From: Pantoea sp.
Lineage (GTDB): Bacteria; Pseudomonadota; Gammaproteobacteria; Enterobacterales; Enterobacteriaceae
Reading direction: 5' to 3'
NCBI RefSeq assembly: GCF_028283705.1
Contig: NZ_JAPWKD010000034.1
Span: 124,001-188,000, forward strand
DNA: 64,000 bases
Positions within the stretch are counted from its first letter, which is position 1. Each line of letters begins with the position of its first letter. Shown in pieces: positions 8,525 to 16,746 of the stretch. A program made the position numbers and the translations under genes. The notes beneath the pieces are model-generated. The model worked only from the letters and a program-made list of their open reading frames with translations. It did not search any database and was not told where the DNA came from.

Positions 8525-8918
8525 AGCCGTTAAGTATGTAGCAGATAACCCGGACCGGCTGCACCTGTTCGTGGATAACGGTTCGCTGGTCGCCACTTCC
8601 GCAGCATCGATTTCGTGGGAATACCGCTACACGCTGAACGTGGTGATAACGGATTTCAGCGGGGACCAGAATCTGCTGATGGCCCCGATTCTGTTCTGGC
8701 TGCGCGATAACCAGCCGGATGCGTTGCAGAACGATGCCGAACGCGAAAAGTTGTTTACGTTTGAGGTGGATATTCTCGGTAATGACCGCTGTGATCTCAG
8801 TCTGAACCTGAAGCTGACAGAGCGGGTGATCGCGTGCGAGGTGGACGGCACTATGGGGATTGAGGTTGTAGCTGAACCGGAAATACCCGAGGAATTCTGG
8901 ACGGTGAAACGTGGATGA
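8487..8918 (+). CDS. R: Tail completion protein R (P2 gpR)
   Basis: A 143-residue tail completion/terminator protein (P2 gpR 155). It begins MNKPQSLRSALTKAVKYVADNPDRLHLFVDNG, typical of this family. It overlaps the 3' end of lysC by 38 bases and its TGA overlaps the GTG start of S. Confidence 0.92.
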   Translation: MNKPQSLRSALTKAVKYVADNPDRLHLFVDNGSLVATSAASISWEYRYTLNVVITDFSGDQNLLMAPILFWLRDNQPDALQNDAEREKLFTFEVDILGNDRCDLSLNLKLTERVIACEVDGTMGIEVVAEPEIPEEFWTVKRG

Positions 8919-9360
8919 TCTCCATGAAGTGGATGCCTGGCTGGATGCGTTGCTAGGGCAACTAGAACCTGAGGCCAGGACAAAGATGTTGCGTGAGGTG
9001 GCACGAGACGTGCGCCGCATTCAGCAGGCCAACATCACCGCACAGCGCGCGCCTGACGGTACTGCGTGGGAACCTAGGCGTGTTACAGCCCGGACCAAGC
9101 CAGGCCGAATCCGCAGTAAGATGTTTATCAAGATAAAAACAGTTAAGTTTCTTAAAGTTAAAAGTGATATAAGAAGTGCCGATGTGTATTTTATTCGTTC
9201 CACTCAGAGACTAGCACAGGTACATCATTATGGGCTGCGGGAAAAAATTAATGCACATGGGCCGGGAGTTAAGTATAAGCAACGGCAGCTGTTAGGGTTC
9301 GATGTTAAAATTGAAGAGAATATAAGTGAAAAAATAGTCCGTTGGATTATGAAATGTTAG
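8911..9360 (+). CDS. S: Tail completion protein S (P2 gpS), 3' half of unusual composition
   Basis: The 149-residue protein (P2 gpS 150) is needed for head-tail joining. The N-terminal part (ITAQRAPDGTAWEPRR) and the HHYGLR motif near residue 106 confirm the family. The GTG start overlaps R. From about 9115 the DNA changes abruptly from phage-typical GC-rich codons to AT-rich codons while the reading frame and protein family persist. This suggests the 3' half was exchanged by recombination together with the adjacent DUF2971 cargo gene. It is probably functional. Confidence 0.88.
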   Translation: MDDLHEVDAWLDALLGQLEPEARTKMLREVARDVRRIQQANITAQRAPDGTAWEPRRVTARTKPGRIRSKMFIKIKTVKFLKVKSDIRSADVYFIRSTQRLAQVHHYGLREKINAHGPGVKYKQRQLLGFDVKIEENISEKIVRWIMKC

Positions 9361-9395
9361 GGTGGCTTTTCTTTTTTATGTCAGGTGTGTTTTTT

Positions 9396-9422
9396 CTTGG
9401 CTACTTTTTATTAGTAGCCAAG
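9396..9422. repeat. Hairpin between S and the DUF2971 gene
   Basis: A perfect 10-bp stem (9396-9405 with 9413-9422) and seven-base loop lie between the convergent S and DUF2971 genes. The T-run precedes the stem on the + strand and the next one begins only about 10 bases after it, so it is not a textbook terminator in either direction, although its location suits one. Confidence 0.45.
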
Positions 9423-9429
9423 CGGAGTT

Positions 9430-10320
9430 CTAGTTTATTTTTTTTATCTCAATCTTAGATGAGTTTTTGCCATAAAAACATTTCTTGAATGTTATCTTGT
9501 TTTCAATGTTATCTTCGCAAAGTTTAGTGAATGCTTCGACATCTTTTTTGTCACTATTGACTCCAAATACAACTTCGCTTAATTTTCCTGGAAAGTCATA
9601 AAGTCCGCTTTTCTTTTCAAAGTAACGCCATTCCTTTTCATAACTCCAATCCAAAGTTTTTGTTGATAAAATGCTTCTAATGGATTGATCTTCAAAGGTG
9701 ACTTTGTTTTCTGGTCTTCGATCGCCTGCATAAATTGTCAACTGCATACGCCCAAACTGATTAAGGTTTAACCTTGGCAGGGTGTCTAAATATTTAACGC
9801 GAGTGCAATACTTTTCATCATTAAGTTTAAAGTCCTCTTCGAATCCTAATGCTACCCCAGTATGGTTTTTTGAATAATGAGACCATAAAAGTGTGTTTAA
9901 GGGGTCTTCAGATAAACTAAAAATACCAACATTGCTTAGTGTATCCTGAATTGAAATGACTTTACCCTTAGGGTCTGAAAAACCGGTAGCTCCAACATCT
10001 ATCATAAACTCATGTGCAACTCGTAATTTTCTATGTAAATCATCTTTTTTTTGGATTCTTTTGAGTAGCTTGCTTAAATCTTTTCCGGATAAACCGAAAA
10101 AATGCTCTCCATTTTTTTGACAATGACGAATTTGGTCTATGAACCCCATAAGTTGATACGTGTATGTTTCTTCTATATAGTGATTGATTTCTTTTTCACT
10201 AAATATAGGTGGTCTGCATTCTAATGGGTCATTTAAAGTAGAAGGGGTGGCAAGCCATATTTTCTTTGTTGTTATTATTTCATTTGTTCGTTTGCTAAAG
10301 TCTCGGTATTTATAAAGCAT
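9430..10320 (-). CDS. DUF2971 family protein (prophage cargo gene)
   Basis: The 296-residue protein is of unknown function. It shows the DUF2971 signatures: MLYKYR at the N-terminus, LNDPLE (29-34), LLWSHYS with HTGVALGFE (144-161) and YEKEWRYF (227-234). No signal peptide or membrane segment is apparent. The gene is AT-rich, faces against the late operon and lies between S and the V late promoter, the pattern of a moron expressed from the prophage. DUF2971 genes often occur singly in mobile elements. A role in phage exclusion or host stress is possible but is inference. Confidence 0.8.
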   Translation of the reverse strand: MLYKYRDFSKRTNEIITTKKIWLATPSTLNDPLECRPPIFSEKEINHYIEETYTYQLMGFIDQIRHCQKNGEHFFGLSGKDLSKLLKRIQKKDDLHRKLRVAHEFMIDVGATGFSDPKGKVISIQDTLSNVGIFSLSEDPLNTLLWSHYSKNHTGVALGFEEDFKLNDEKYCTRVKYLDTLPRLNLNQFGRMQLTIYAGDRRPENKVTFEDQSIRSILSTKTLDWSYEKEWRYFEKKSGLYDFPGKLSEVVFGVNSDKKDVEAFTKLCEDNIENKITFKKCFYGKNSSKIEIKKIN

Positions 10321-10390
10321 TTTATATTTTTACCAATTTAATTGTTGTGTGATAGGACTGGCATTTTTGAAAAGTGCCATGATGAGATAT

Positions 10391-10412
10391 TTTGTACCAT
10401 AATCCACACAAA
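10391..10412 (+). promoter_or_regulatory. Ogr-type late operator upstream of V
   Basis: TGT (10393-10395), 12 bases, ACA (10408-10410), extended to TTTGT/ACAAA dyad symmetry. The centre is about 56 bases upstream of the V start codon, so either the leader is very short or the true start site lies close to 10457. It marks the P2-type V promoter, which survived the insertion of the DUF2971 gene immediately to its left. Confidence 0.7.
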
Positions 10413-10456
10413 GTTAAAAACTCCTATATGCTTTCGTGCCATGCCAGCATGTAGGA

Positions 10457-11035
10457 ATGAATACACAACTCACCGAAATCATGCGCCTCATCACCAACCT
10501 GATCCGCACCGGGACCGTCTCGGCTGTGAATAAGGACAAATGGCTTTGCCGGGTGAAAACGGGCGACCTTGAAACCAACTGGATTAACTGGCTCACCTGT
10601 CGCGCCGGGAATACCCGCACCTGGTGGAAACCCACCGTGGGCGAGCAGGTTGTGCTGCTGAGTCTCGGTGGCAATCTGGAAACCGCCTTTGCGCTGCCTT
10701 CTGTTTATTCCGATGCCTTCCCGCCGCCTGACACTTCAGAGAACGGCACCACCACCGTGTTTCAGGATGGCGGCTGGTTCCAGTACGAACCTGAAACCGG
10801 CCAGCTGCTGATTAAGAACATCAAAAGCGTACTGATTGAAGCGGAAGACGGCATTCAGTTCAAAACGGGCCAGTTTGGCGTGACAGCGGACCAGACGCAG
10901 ATTAACAGCGATACCGTGATGAACGGTGATGTGACGCAGGGCGGCGGTGAAATGAGTTCCAACGGCGTTGTCGCAGATAAACACAAACACGACGGCGTGA
11001 AACAGGGCAGCGATCTGTCAGGAGAGCCGCAATGA
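10457..11035 (+). CDS. V: Baseplate central spike protein (P2 gpV)
   Basis: The 193-residue trimeric spike pierces the outer membrane at the tip of the tail. The start at ATG 10457 gives MNTQLTEIMRLITNLIRTGTV, matching P2 gpV; a TAGGA site lies just upstream. The N-terminal OB-fold segment contains WKPTVGEQV. The motif HKHDG near the C-terminus (residues about 182-186) is the HxH iron site found at the spike apex of P2 and phi92. It is the first gene of the V-W-J-I-H-tfa operon. Confidence 0.94.
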   Translation: MNTQLTEIMRLITNLIRTGTVSAVNKDKWLCRVKTGDLETNWINWLTCRAGNTRTWWKPTVGEQVVLLSLGGNLETAFALPSVYSDAFPPPDTSENGTTTVFQDGGWFQYEPETGQLLIKNIKSVLIEAEDGIQFKTGQFGVTADQTQINSDTVMNGDVTQGGGEMSSNGVVADKHKHDGVKQGSDLSGEPQ

Positions 11036-11391
11036 CCATGTATATCGGTATGAACCGGCAGACCGGTGAAGCTATCACTGATATCGACCACATCCGCCAG
11101 TCTATGCGCGACATTCTGATCACCCCGGAAGGCAGCCGCATCGCCCGGCGTGAATACGGTTCCCTGCTGTCGGTGCTGATTGACCAGCCGCAAAACGAGG
11201 TAACGCGCCTTCAGGTGATGGCGGCAGTTTACACCGCCCTGTGTCGCTGGGAGCCGCGCGTGCGGCTGGACTCGGTGAGCATCACCAGCGCTTTTGACGG
11301 CTCAATGGTGGTCGAACTGACCGGCCAGCGGGCCGACGGTTCGCCGGTTTCCTTGTCCATTTCAACGGGGGTAAGCAGTGGCAGTAATTGA
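11032..11391 (+). CDS. W: Baseplate assembly protein W (gp25-like)
   Basis: The 119-residue baseplate wedge protein (P2 gpW 115) belongs to the T4 gp25-like family. The segment RQSMRDILITPEGSRIARREYGS is diagnostic. It overlaps V by four bases (ATGA type) and overlaps the GTG start of J by 14 bases. Confidence 0.94.
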   Translation: MTMYIGMNRQTGEAITDIDHIRQSMRDILITPEGSRIARREYGSLLSVLIDQPQNEVTRLQVMAAVYTALCRWEPRVRLDSVSITSAFDGSMVVELTGQRADGSPVSLSISTGVSSGSN

Positions 11392-12293
11392 CCTTTCACA
11401 GTTACCCGCACCGGAAGTGATCGAGGTGCCGGAATTTGAAACGCTGCTGACTGAGCGCAAAGAGGCACTGATCGCGCTCTACCCGGCGGATGAGCAGGCG
11501 GCGGGTAGAGCGCGTGCTGGCGCTGGAATCTGAACCGATGGTGAAAAGCCTCCAGGAAAGCGTCTATCGGGAAATCCTGCTGCGCCAGCGCATCAATGAA
11601 GCGGCGCAGGCCGTGATGGTGGCGTATGCACTCGGCAGCGATCTGGACCAGATGGCCGCCAGGTATAACGTTGAACGTCTCACGGTCACACCCGCCGACA
11701 CCGAAGCGGTGCCGTCGGTGGATGCGGTGATGGAATCGGACGATGCGCTGCGCCTGCGGGTGCCCGCGGCCTTTGAGGGGCTGTCCGTTGCCGGTCCGAC
11801 GGCGGCCTATGAATTTCACGCCCGCAGTGCTGACGGGCGCGTGTCGGACGTATCCGCGACCAGCCCGGCCCCGGCGGAGGTGGTGATCACCGTACTTAGC
11901 CGGGAGAATGACGGAAAAGCGGCAGATGATTTGCTGACTGTAGTGGACACTGCGCTTAACGCCGAAAGCGTGCGCCCGGTGGCGGACCGCGTGACCGTGC
12001 AGGGTGCGGAAATTTTCGATTACCGCGTGGAGGCGAAGCTGCACCTGTTTGATGGTGTGGCCGCGGGTCCCTGTCTGGAGGCGGCGAATGCCGCGATGAC
12101 GGCCTATGTTGCTGACCAGAAAAAGCTGGGCCGCAGCGTGCGCCGTGAGTCCTACGGGGCAGTGCTGCGCGTGGCCGGTGTGGACTGGGTGGAAATCACC
12201 GAACCGGCGGCTGACATCATCATGGACCGCACCCAGGCCGGAAACTGCACGTCGGTGCTGGTCACGGTGGCGGACGATGAGGTGATGGCATGA
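11378..12293 (+). pseudogene. J: Baseplate assembly protein J (P2 gpJ) with an apparent +1 frameshift
   Basis: A GTG at 11378 opens a frame reading VAVIDLSQLPAPEVIE..., which matches the start of P2 gpJ and continues to about 11502. Homology then switches frame at a GGG run (11503-11505): removing one G joins ...YPADEQAA to VERVLALESEP and gives a single protein of about 304 residues, close to P2 gpJ (302). As the sequence stands, only a 267-residue product from the ATG at 11490 could be made, lacking the first roughly 42 residues. gpJ forms the baseplate wedge with gpI and gpW, so a real lesion would probably abolish tail assembly. A sequencing error in the G run is an equally simple explanation. 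Confidence 0.75.
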
Positions 12294-12904
12294 GTCTGAA
12301 CGACAGCCTGTTGCCCCCCGGTTCTTCCGTGCTTGAGCGTCGTCTGGCACAGGCGTGCAGCGGCATTTCCGGGCTGGATGTGCCGCTGCGCAACCTGTGG
12401 AATCCCGCCACCTGTCCGATTGCCTTTCTGCCTTATCTCGCCTGGGCGTTTTCGGTGGACCGCTGGGATGAAAGCTGGGCGGAAAGCGTTAAGCGTAAGG
12501 TGGTACAGGATGCGTTTTACATCCATCAGCACAAGGGCACCATCAGTGCGGTGCGCCGCGTGGTGGAGCCGTTCGGCTTTCTTATCCGGGTGATTGAGTG
12601 GTGGCAGACCGGCGAAACGCCCGGCACGTTCCGCCTGGATATCGGCGTGCAGGACCAGGGCATAACCGAGGAAACCTACAGCGAACTGGAGCGGCTCATC
12701 AGTGACGCGAAGCCATGCAGCCGTCATCTGCTGGGTATGTCCATTAATCTGCAGGTCAGTGGTGAAACACGCCTCACAGCCGCCAGCTATGACGGTGATG
12801 ATCTCACCGTTTACCCCTACACCCCTGAACTTATCTCCGTCAGCGGCCCGGTTTACGGCGGCGCGGCGGTTCACGTTATCGATCTGCTGGAAGTGGGACC
12901 ATGA
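12290..12904 (+). CDS. I: Tail protein I (P2 gpI, baseplate wedge)
   Basis: The 204-residue protein (P2 gpI 176) attaches tail fibres to the baseplate. LLPPGSSVLERRLAQA at the N-terminus and LPYLAWAFSVDRWDESW are typical of the family. It overlaps J and the fibre gene H by four bases each, indicating coupled translation. Confidence 0.93.
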   Translation: MSLNDSLLPPGSSVLERRLAQACSGISGLDVPLRNLWNPATCPIAFLPYLAWAFSVDRWDESWAESVKRKVVQDAFYIHQHKGTISAVRRVVEPFGFLIRVIEWWQTGETPGTFRLDIGVQDQGITEETYSELERLISDAKPCSRHLLGMSINLQVSGETRLTAASYDGDDLTVYPYTPELISVSGPVYGGAAVHVIDLLEVGP

Positions 12905-13983
12905 CACAGACTTATTACGCAATCGTCACCAACCTGGGCGCAGCGAAGATTGCCAACGCCGCCGCGCTGGGCACAAAACTGAACATCACACAGATGGCCG
13001 TGGGGGATGGTAACGGTGTGTTGCCGACACCGACCGCCACGCAGACGGCGCTGGTGCATGAGGTCCGGCGGGCTGCCATCAATACGCTGTCCATTGATAA
13101 AGACAATACCAGTCAGATGGTTGCCGAACAGATAATCCCGGAAACCGAAGGCGGATTCTGGATCAGGGAAATGGGGCTGTATGATGCAGACGGTACGCTG
13201 ATTGCGGTCTGTAATACGCCGCCCACCTACAAGCCGACACTGCAGGAAGGCAGCGGACGTACGCAGACCGTGCGCATGATTATCATCGTGAACAGCACCG
13301 ACGCCATCACACTGAAGATTGATCCGTCCGTGGTACTGGCAACGCGGCAGTACGTCGATAACGCCGTGATCGAGGTTAAAGCTTATGCTGATGACCTGCT
13401 GGCGAAACACGTTGCAGCAGCGAATCCCCACGCTCAGTACCTCCAGACGGCGAACGCCATGAAGGAAATAAAAGAGGCGGGTAAAACGGCTGATGCATTA
13501 AGCAATCTCGGTTTAAGCCTCCTGGGTGATGGCAGCGCAATGCCGGTCGGCGTTCCGTTGCCGTGGCCGACAGCAACCGCGCCTTCGGGCTGGATTAAGT
13601 GCAATGGGGCGTCATTCAGCGCAGCCACTTATCCCGAACTGGCGAAAGCGTATCCCGCGCTGAAACTGCCTGACCTGCGCGGGGAATTTCTTCGCGGCTG
13701 GGATGACGGGCGCGGCGTGGACAGCGGGCGCGCGTTACTGAGTCTTCAGGACCATGCGATGCAGCAGCATACCCATTACATGTACACGCAGGGCGCACTG
13801 GCCGGGAGCGTGTGGGCACCACTGGACAATGTTAATAACTCGCAGACTAACGGGGATTCGGCTGTCAGTAACGGCACCATTGGCGGCCAGTGGACATCAC
13901 AGAGTAACGGCCCTGTGGGGAATTATGCGGCGGAAACCCGCCCGCGAAACGTCGCATTTAACTACATCGTGAGGGCTGCATAA
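12901..13983 (+). CDS. H: Tail fibre protein, short (P2 gpH-like, collar domain)
   Basis: The 360-residue receptor-binding fibre is much shorter than P2 gpH (669). The N-terminal baseplate-attachment domain (about 1-150; YYAIVTNLGAAKIANAAALG) is well conserved. A linker includes the repeat-type motif HVAAANPHAQYL. The C-terminal region (about 215-360) is a phage collar-type domain: VGVPLPWPTATAPSGWIKCN, LPDLRGEFLRGWDDGRGVDSGR and the terminal RPRNVAFNYIVRA. The middle, host-range part is reduced. The tfa gene follows with overlapping stop and start. Confidence 0.9.
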   Translation: MTQTYYAIVTNLGAAKIANAAALGTKLNITQMAVGDGNGVLPTPTATQTALVHEVRRAAINTLSIDKDNTSQMVAEQIIPETEGGFWIREMGLYDADGTLIAVCNTPPTYKPTLQEGSGRTQTVRMIIIVNSTDAITLKIDPSVVLATRQYVDNAVIEVKAYADDLLAKHVAAANPHAQYLQTANAMKEIKEAGKTADALSNLGLSLLGDGSAMPVGVPLPWPTATAPSGWIKCNGASFSAATYPELAKAYPALKLPDLRGEFLRGWDDGRGVDSGRALLSLQDHAMQQHTHYMYTQGALAGSVWAPLDNVNNSQTNGDSAVSNGTIGGQWTSQSNGPVGNYAAETRPRNVAFNYIVRAA

Positions 13984-14573
13984 TGGCGAAAGTGACCTTT
14001 GATAAAAACGGGCTGGCGAAGACGTCCGGCACCCTGACCGTGTACAGTTATGACGCCGTCAGCGGCGGATTTACCGGAGCCTCTGACGAATATCTTTTGC
14101 AGGGGCTGGGCCTGCCCGCGAACGCCACCACAACCGCGCCGCCTGATGTAGCGGCAGGCAGTATCGCTGTCTGGCGTGATGACGTCTGGCAGACAGTCAG
14201 CGATCACCGTGGCGAGACGGTTTATTCAACGGCTGACGGTTCCCCCTGGGTGATAACGGAAACCGGTGATTATCCGGCGGATACCACAACGTTAAAACCT
14301 GCGAGCGGCTTCGATAAGTGGGACGGGGAAAAGTGGGTAACGGATGCTGACGCGCAGAAACTGGCTGATGTGGCAGAGGCCGATAAGCAAAAGAGCGCGC
14401 TAATCAGCAGCGCCAATGCCGTTACACAGGCATGGCAGACGCAGCTGATGCTCGGCATCATTACCGATGCGGATAAAGAAAAGCTCACCGAATGGATGAA
14501 ATACATCCAGGCAGTGCAGGCCATTGATACCGGCAGTGCCCCGGATATCAGCTGGCCGGACAAACCGGAGTAA
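13983..14573 (+). CDS. Tail fibre assembly chaperone (Tfa/gpG family)
   Basis: The 196-residue protein belongs to the Caudo_TAP fibre assembly family, which folds or caps the distal fibre. The C-terminal half (VTQAWQTQLMLGIITDADKEKLTEWMKYIQAVQAID) is characteristic. The gene begins with the ATG overlapping the H stop. A strong terminator follows, ending the V operon. Confidence 0.9.
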   Translation: MAKVTFDKNGLAKTSGTLTVYSYDAVSGGFTGASDEYLLQGLGLPANATTTAPPDVAAGSIAVWRDDVWQTVSDHRGETVYSTADGSPWVITETGDYPADTTTLKPASGFDKWDGEKWVTDADAQKLADVAEADKQKSALISSANAVTQAWQTQLMLGIITDADKEKLTEWMKYIQAVQAIDTGSAPDISWPDKPE

Positions 14574-14577
14574 TCAT

Positions 14578-14605
14578 CAGGCCCGTTTCGGGCCTGTTTC
14601 TTTTG
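14578..14605 (+). terminator. Terminator of the V-tfa operon
   Basis: A perfect 8-bp stem with TTT loop (14578-14585 with 14589-14596) is followed by TTTCTTTT. The P2 Z/fun cargo slot between fibre assembly and FI is otherwise empty here. Confidence 0.85.
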
Positions 14606-14623
14606 TGCCATCCCCCTTACAAC
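14602..14623 (+). promoter_or_regulatory. Ogr-type late operator upstream of FI
   Basis: TGT (14604-14606), 12 bases, ACA (14619-14621), flanked by TTGT/ACAA symmetry. It overlaps the tail of the preceding terminator and lies about 80 bases upstream of FI, which fits a centre at -55 and a leader of roughly 25 bases. Confidence 0.75.
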
Positions 14624-14691
14624 GCCCACCGGATGCACCCGTGTCCGATAGCTTCCACCATAGCGAAACCCCTTAACCGGAGATTCGTTTT

Positions 14692-15861
14692 ATGGCTCAG
14701 GATTACCACCACGGCGTGCGCGTTGAGGAAATCAACGAAGGCACCCGAACCATCACCACCGTCAGCACGGCGATTGTGGGCATGGTCTGCACCGGCGATG
14801 ACGCCGACGCGGCCACATTCCCGCTTAACCGCCCGGTACTGTTAACCGATGTGCTGACCGCCAGCGGCAAGGCCGGGGAATCCGGCACGCTGGCCCGTTC
14901 ACTGGACGCGATTGCCGACCAGGCCAAACCTGTCACCGTTGTGGTGCGCGTTCCCCAGGGGGAAACCGAGGCGGAAACCACCTCCAACATTATCGGCGGC
15001 GTGGTTAACGGGCAGCGCACCGGCATGAAAGCGCTGCTGGCCGCGCAGTCCGTTTGTGGCGTCAAACCGCGTATCCTCGGCGTGCCGGGGCATGATACGC
15101 AAGCTGTTGCCACCGAACTGCTGAGTGTGGCGCAGAGCCTGCGCGCCTTTTCCTACCTGTCGGCCTACGGCTGCGAAACGATGGAAGAGGCCATCGCCTA
15201 CCGTGCCAACTTCAGCCAGCGCGAAGGGATGCTTATCTGGCCGGACTTTATCAGCTTTGACACCGTACTGAACGCAGATGCAGCAGCCTATGCCACAGCC
15301 CGCGCGCTCGGCCTGCGCGCCAAAATCGATGAACAGACCGGCTGGCACAAATCCCTTTCTAACGTTGGCGTGAACGGCGTCACCGGCATTTCAAAAGATG
15401 TGTTCTGGGATCTGCAGGACCCGGCTACCGATGCGGGCCTGCTGAACCAGAACGACATCACCACGCTGATCCGCAAAGACGGCTACCGCTTCTGGGGTTC
15501 GCGCTGCCTGAGTGACGATGCGCTGTTTGCATTTGAGAGCTACACCCGCACCGCACAGGTGCTGATGGACACGATTGCCGAAGCGCAGATGTGGGCAGTG
15601 GATGGCGCGCTGAACCCGTCGCTGGCCCGCGACATTATCGAGAGCATTCGCGCGAAGCTGCGCAGCCTGGTGAATCAGGGCTATCTCATCGGCGCGGACT
15701 GCTGGCTGGATGAAAGCGTGAACGACAAAGACACGCTGAAGGCCGGGAAACTGCTGATCGATTACGACTACACCCCGGTGCCGCCGCTGGAAAACCTGCT
15801 GCTGCGTCAGCGTATCACTGACCAGTACCTGGTGGATTTCGCCAGCCGCGTCAGCGCATAA
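14692..15861 (+). CDS. FI: Contractile tail sheath protein (P2 gpFI)
   Basis: The 389-residue sheath subunit (P2 FI 396) contracts to drive the tube through the envelope. The N-terminus DYHHGVRVEEINEG and the C-terminal YDYTPVPPLENLLLRQRITDQYL are diagnostic of P2-type sheaths. A CCGGAG site precedes the ATG. It is the first gene of the F operon FI-FII-E/E'-T-U-D-ogr. Confidence 0.96.
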   Translation: MAQDYHHGVRVEEINEGTRTITTVSTAIVGMVCTGDDADAATFPLNRPVLLTDVLTASGKAGESGTLARSLDAIADQAKPVTVVVRVPQGETEAETTSNIIGGVVNGQRTGMKALLAAQSVCGVKPRILGVPGHDTQAVATELLSVAQSLRAFSYLSAYGCETMEEAIAYRANFSQREGMLIWPDFISFDTVLNADAAAYATARALGLRAKIDEQTGWHKSLSNVGVNGVTGISKDVFWDLQDPATDAGLLNQNDITTLIRKDGYRFWGSRCLSDDALFAFESYTRTAQVLMDTIAEAQMWAVDGALNPSLARDIIESIRAKLRSLVNQGYLIGADCWLDESVNDKDTLKAGKLLIDYDYTPVPPLENLLLRQRITDQYLVDFASRVSA

Positions 15862-15873
15862 GGAGACAGACCG

Positions 15874-16389
15874 ATGGCATTACCCCGCAAACTCAAGCAC
15901 CTGAACCTGTTCAACGCCGGTAACAACTGGCAGGGGCTGGTTGAATCCCTGACGCTGCCGAAAGTCACCCGCAAGTTTGAAAAGTATCGCGGCGGCGGCA
16001 TGGCCGGTGCGGTGGATATCGATATGGGGCTGGATGACGGCGCGCTGGATACCGAATTCACCATTGGCGGCACCGAGTCCCTGCTGTTCAAACAGCTGGG
16101 TACGGCCACCGTGGACGGCATTCAGCTGCGCTTTACCGGCTCTCTCCAGCGCGACGACACGGGCGAAATTCAGGCGGTGGAACTGGTGGTGCGTGGCCGC
16201 CACAAAGAGCTGGATTCCGGCGAGTGGAAGACCGGCGAATCCAGCACCACCAAAGTGTCCGGCACCAACAGCTACGCGAAGCTGACCATCAACGGCGAAG
16301 TGCTTTACGAGATTGATCTCGTGAACATGATCCACATTGTGGATGGCACCGATCTGATGGAAGAACACCGTAACGCACTCGGCCTCTGA
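15874..16389 (+). CDS. FII: Tail tube protein (P2 gpFII)
   Basis: The 171-residue tube subunit (P2 FII 172) begins MALPRKLKHLNLFNAGNNW and contains FEKYRGGGMAGAVDIDMG, both typical of the family. It follows FI after 12 bases with a GGAGA ribosome site. Confidence 0.96.
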   Translation: MALPRKLKHLNLFNAGNNWQGLVESLTLPKVTRKFEKYRGGGMAGAVDIDMGLDDGALDTEFTIGGTESLLFKQLGTATVDGIQLRFTGSLQRDDTGEIQAVELVVRGRHKELDSGEWKTGESSTTKVSGTNSYAKLTINGEVLYEIDLVNMIHIVDGTDLMEEHRNALGL

Positions 16390-16395
16390 TAACCC

Positions 16396-16420
16396 CGGCA
16401 GGGGAAACCCTGCCGCTTTT
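16396..16420 (+). terminator. Hairpin between FII and E
   Basis: An 8-bp stem with a GAAA tetraloop (16396-16403 with 16408-16415) followed by CTTTT. It probably attenuates transcription so that sheath and tube are made in excess over E, T, U and D. Confidence 0.7.
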
Positions 16421-16443
16421 AACATCTTTAGCGGAACGTAATC

Positions 16444-16746
16444 ATGACTGACAAAACCACCGAAAAAACCGTTGAGCTGGATACGCCCATCCAGCGCGGC
16501 AAGGAAACCATCACCCAGGTATTGCTGCGCAAGCCGCAGTCCGGCTCACTGCGCGGCACCCGCCTTCAGGCGCTGATGGACATGGACGTGAACGCCATGA
16601 TGGTGGTGCTGCCGCGCATCAGTGTACCGGCGTTACAGCCACACGAAATCGTGGAAATGGACCCGGCGGACCTGCTTTCCCTGTCGGTGGAGGTGGTCAC
16701 TTTTTTGTTGCCGAAGTCGGCGCTGTCGGCTTTCCCGACGGCCTGA
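16444..16746 (+). CDS. E: Tail assembly protein E (P2 gpE)
   Basis: The 100-residue tail assembly chaperone (P2 gpE 91) reads VELDTPIQRGKETITQVLLRKPQSG at its N-terminus. Near its 3' end it contains the slippery heptamer T-TTT-TTG (16701-16707), at which a fraction of ribosomes shift by -1 to make the E+E' fusion. Both products assist tape-measure folding during tail assembly. Confidence 0.93.
   Translation: MTDKTTEKTVELDTPIQRGKETITQVLLRKPQSGSLRGTRLQALMDMDVNAMMVVLPRISVPALQPHEIVEMDPADLLSLSVEVVTFLLPKSALSAFPTA

Noticed and set aside
9396..9422. S/DUF2971 hairpin as a standard terminator
   Set aside because: The T-run is on the wrong side of the stem, so it is reported only as a hairpin.
11229..12350. 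373-codon open frame on the minus strand across J
   Set aside because: It is antisense to conserved baseplate genes, has a low-complexity His/Arg-rich product and no family resemblance; it is a by-product of GC-rich codon bias.
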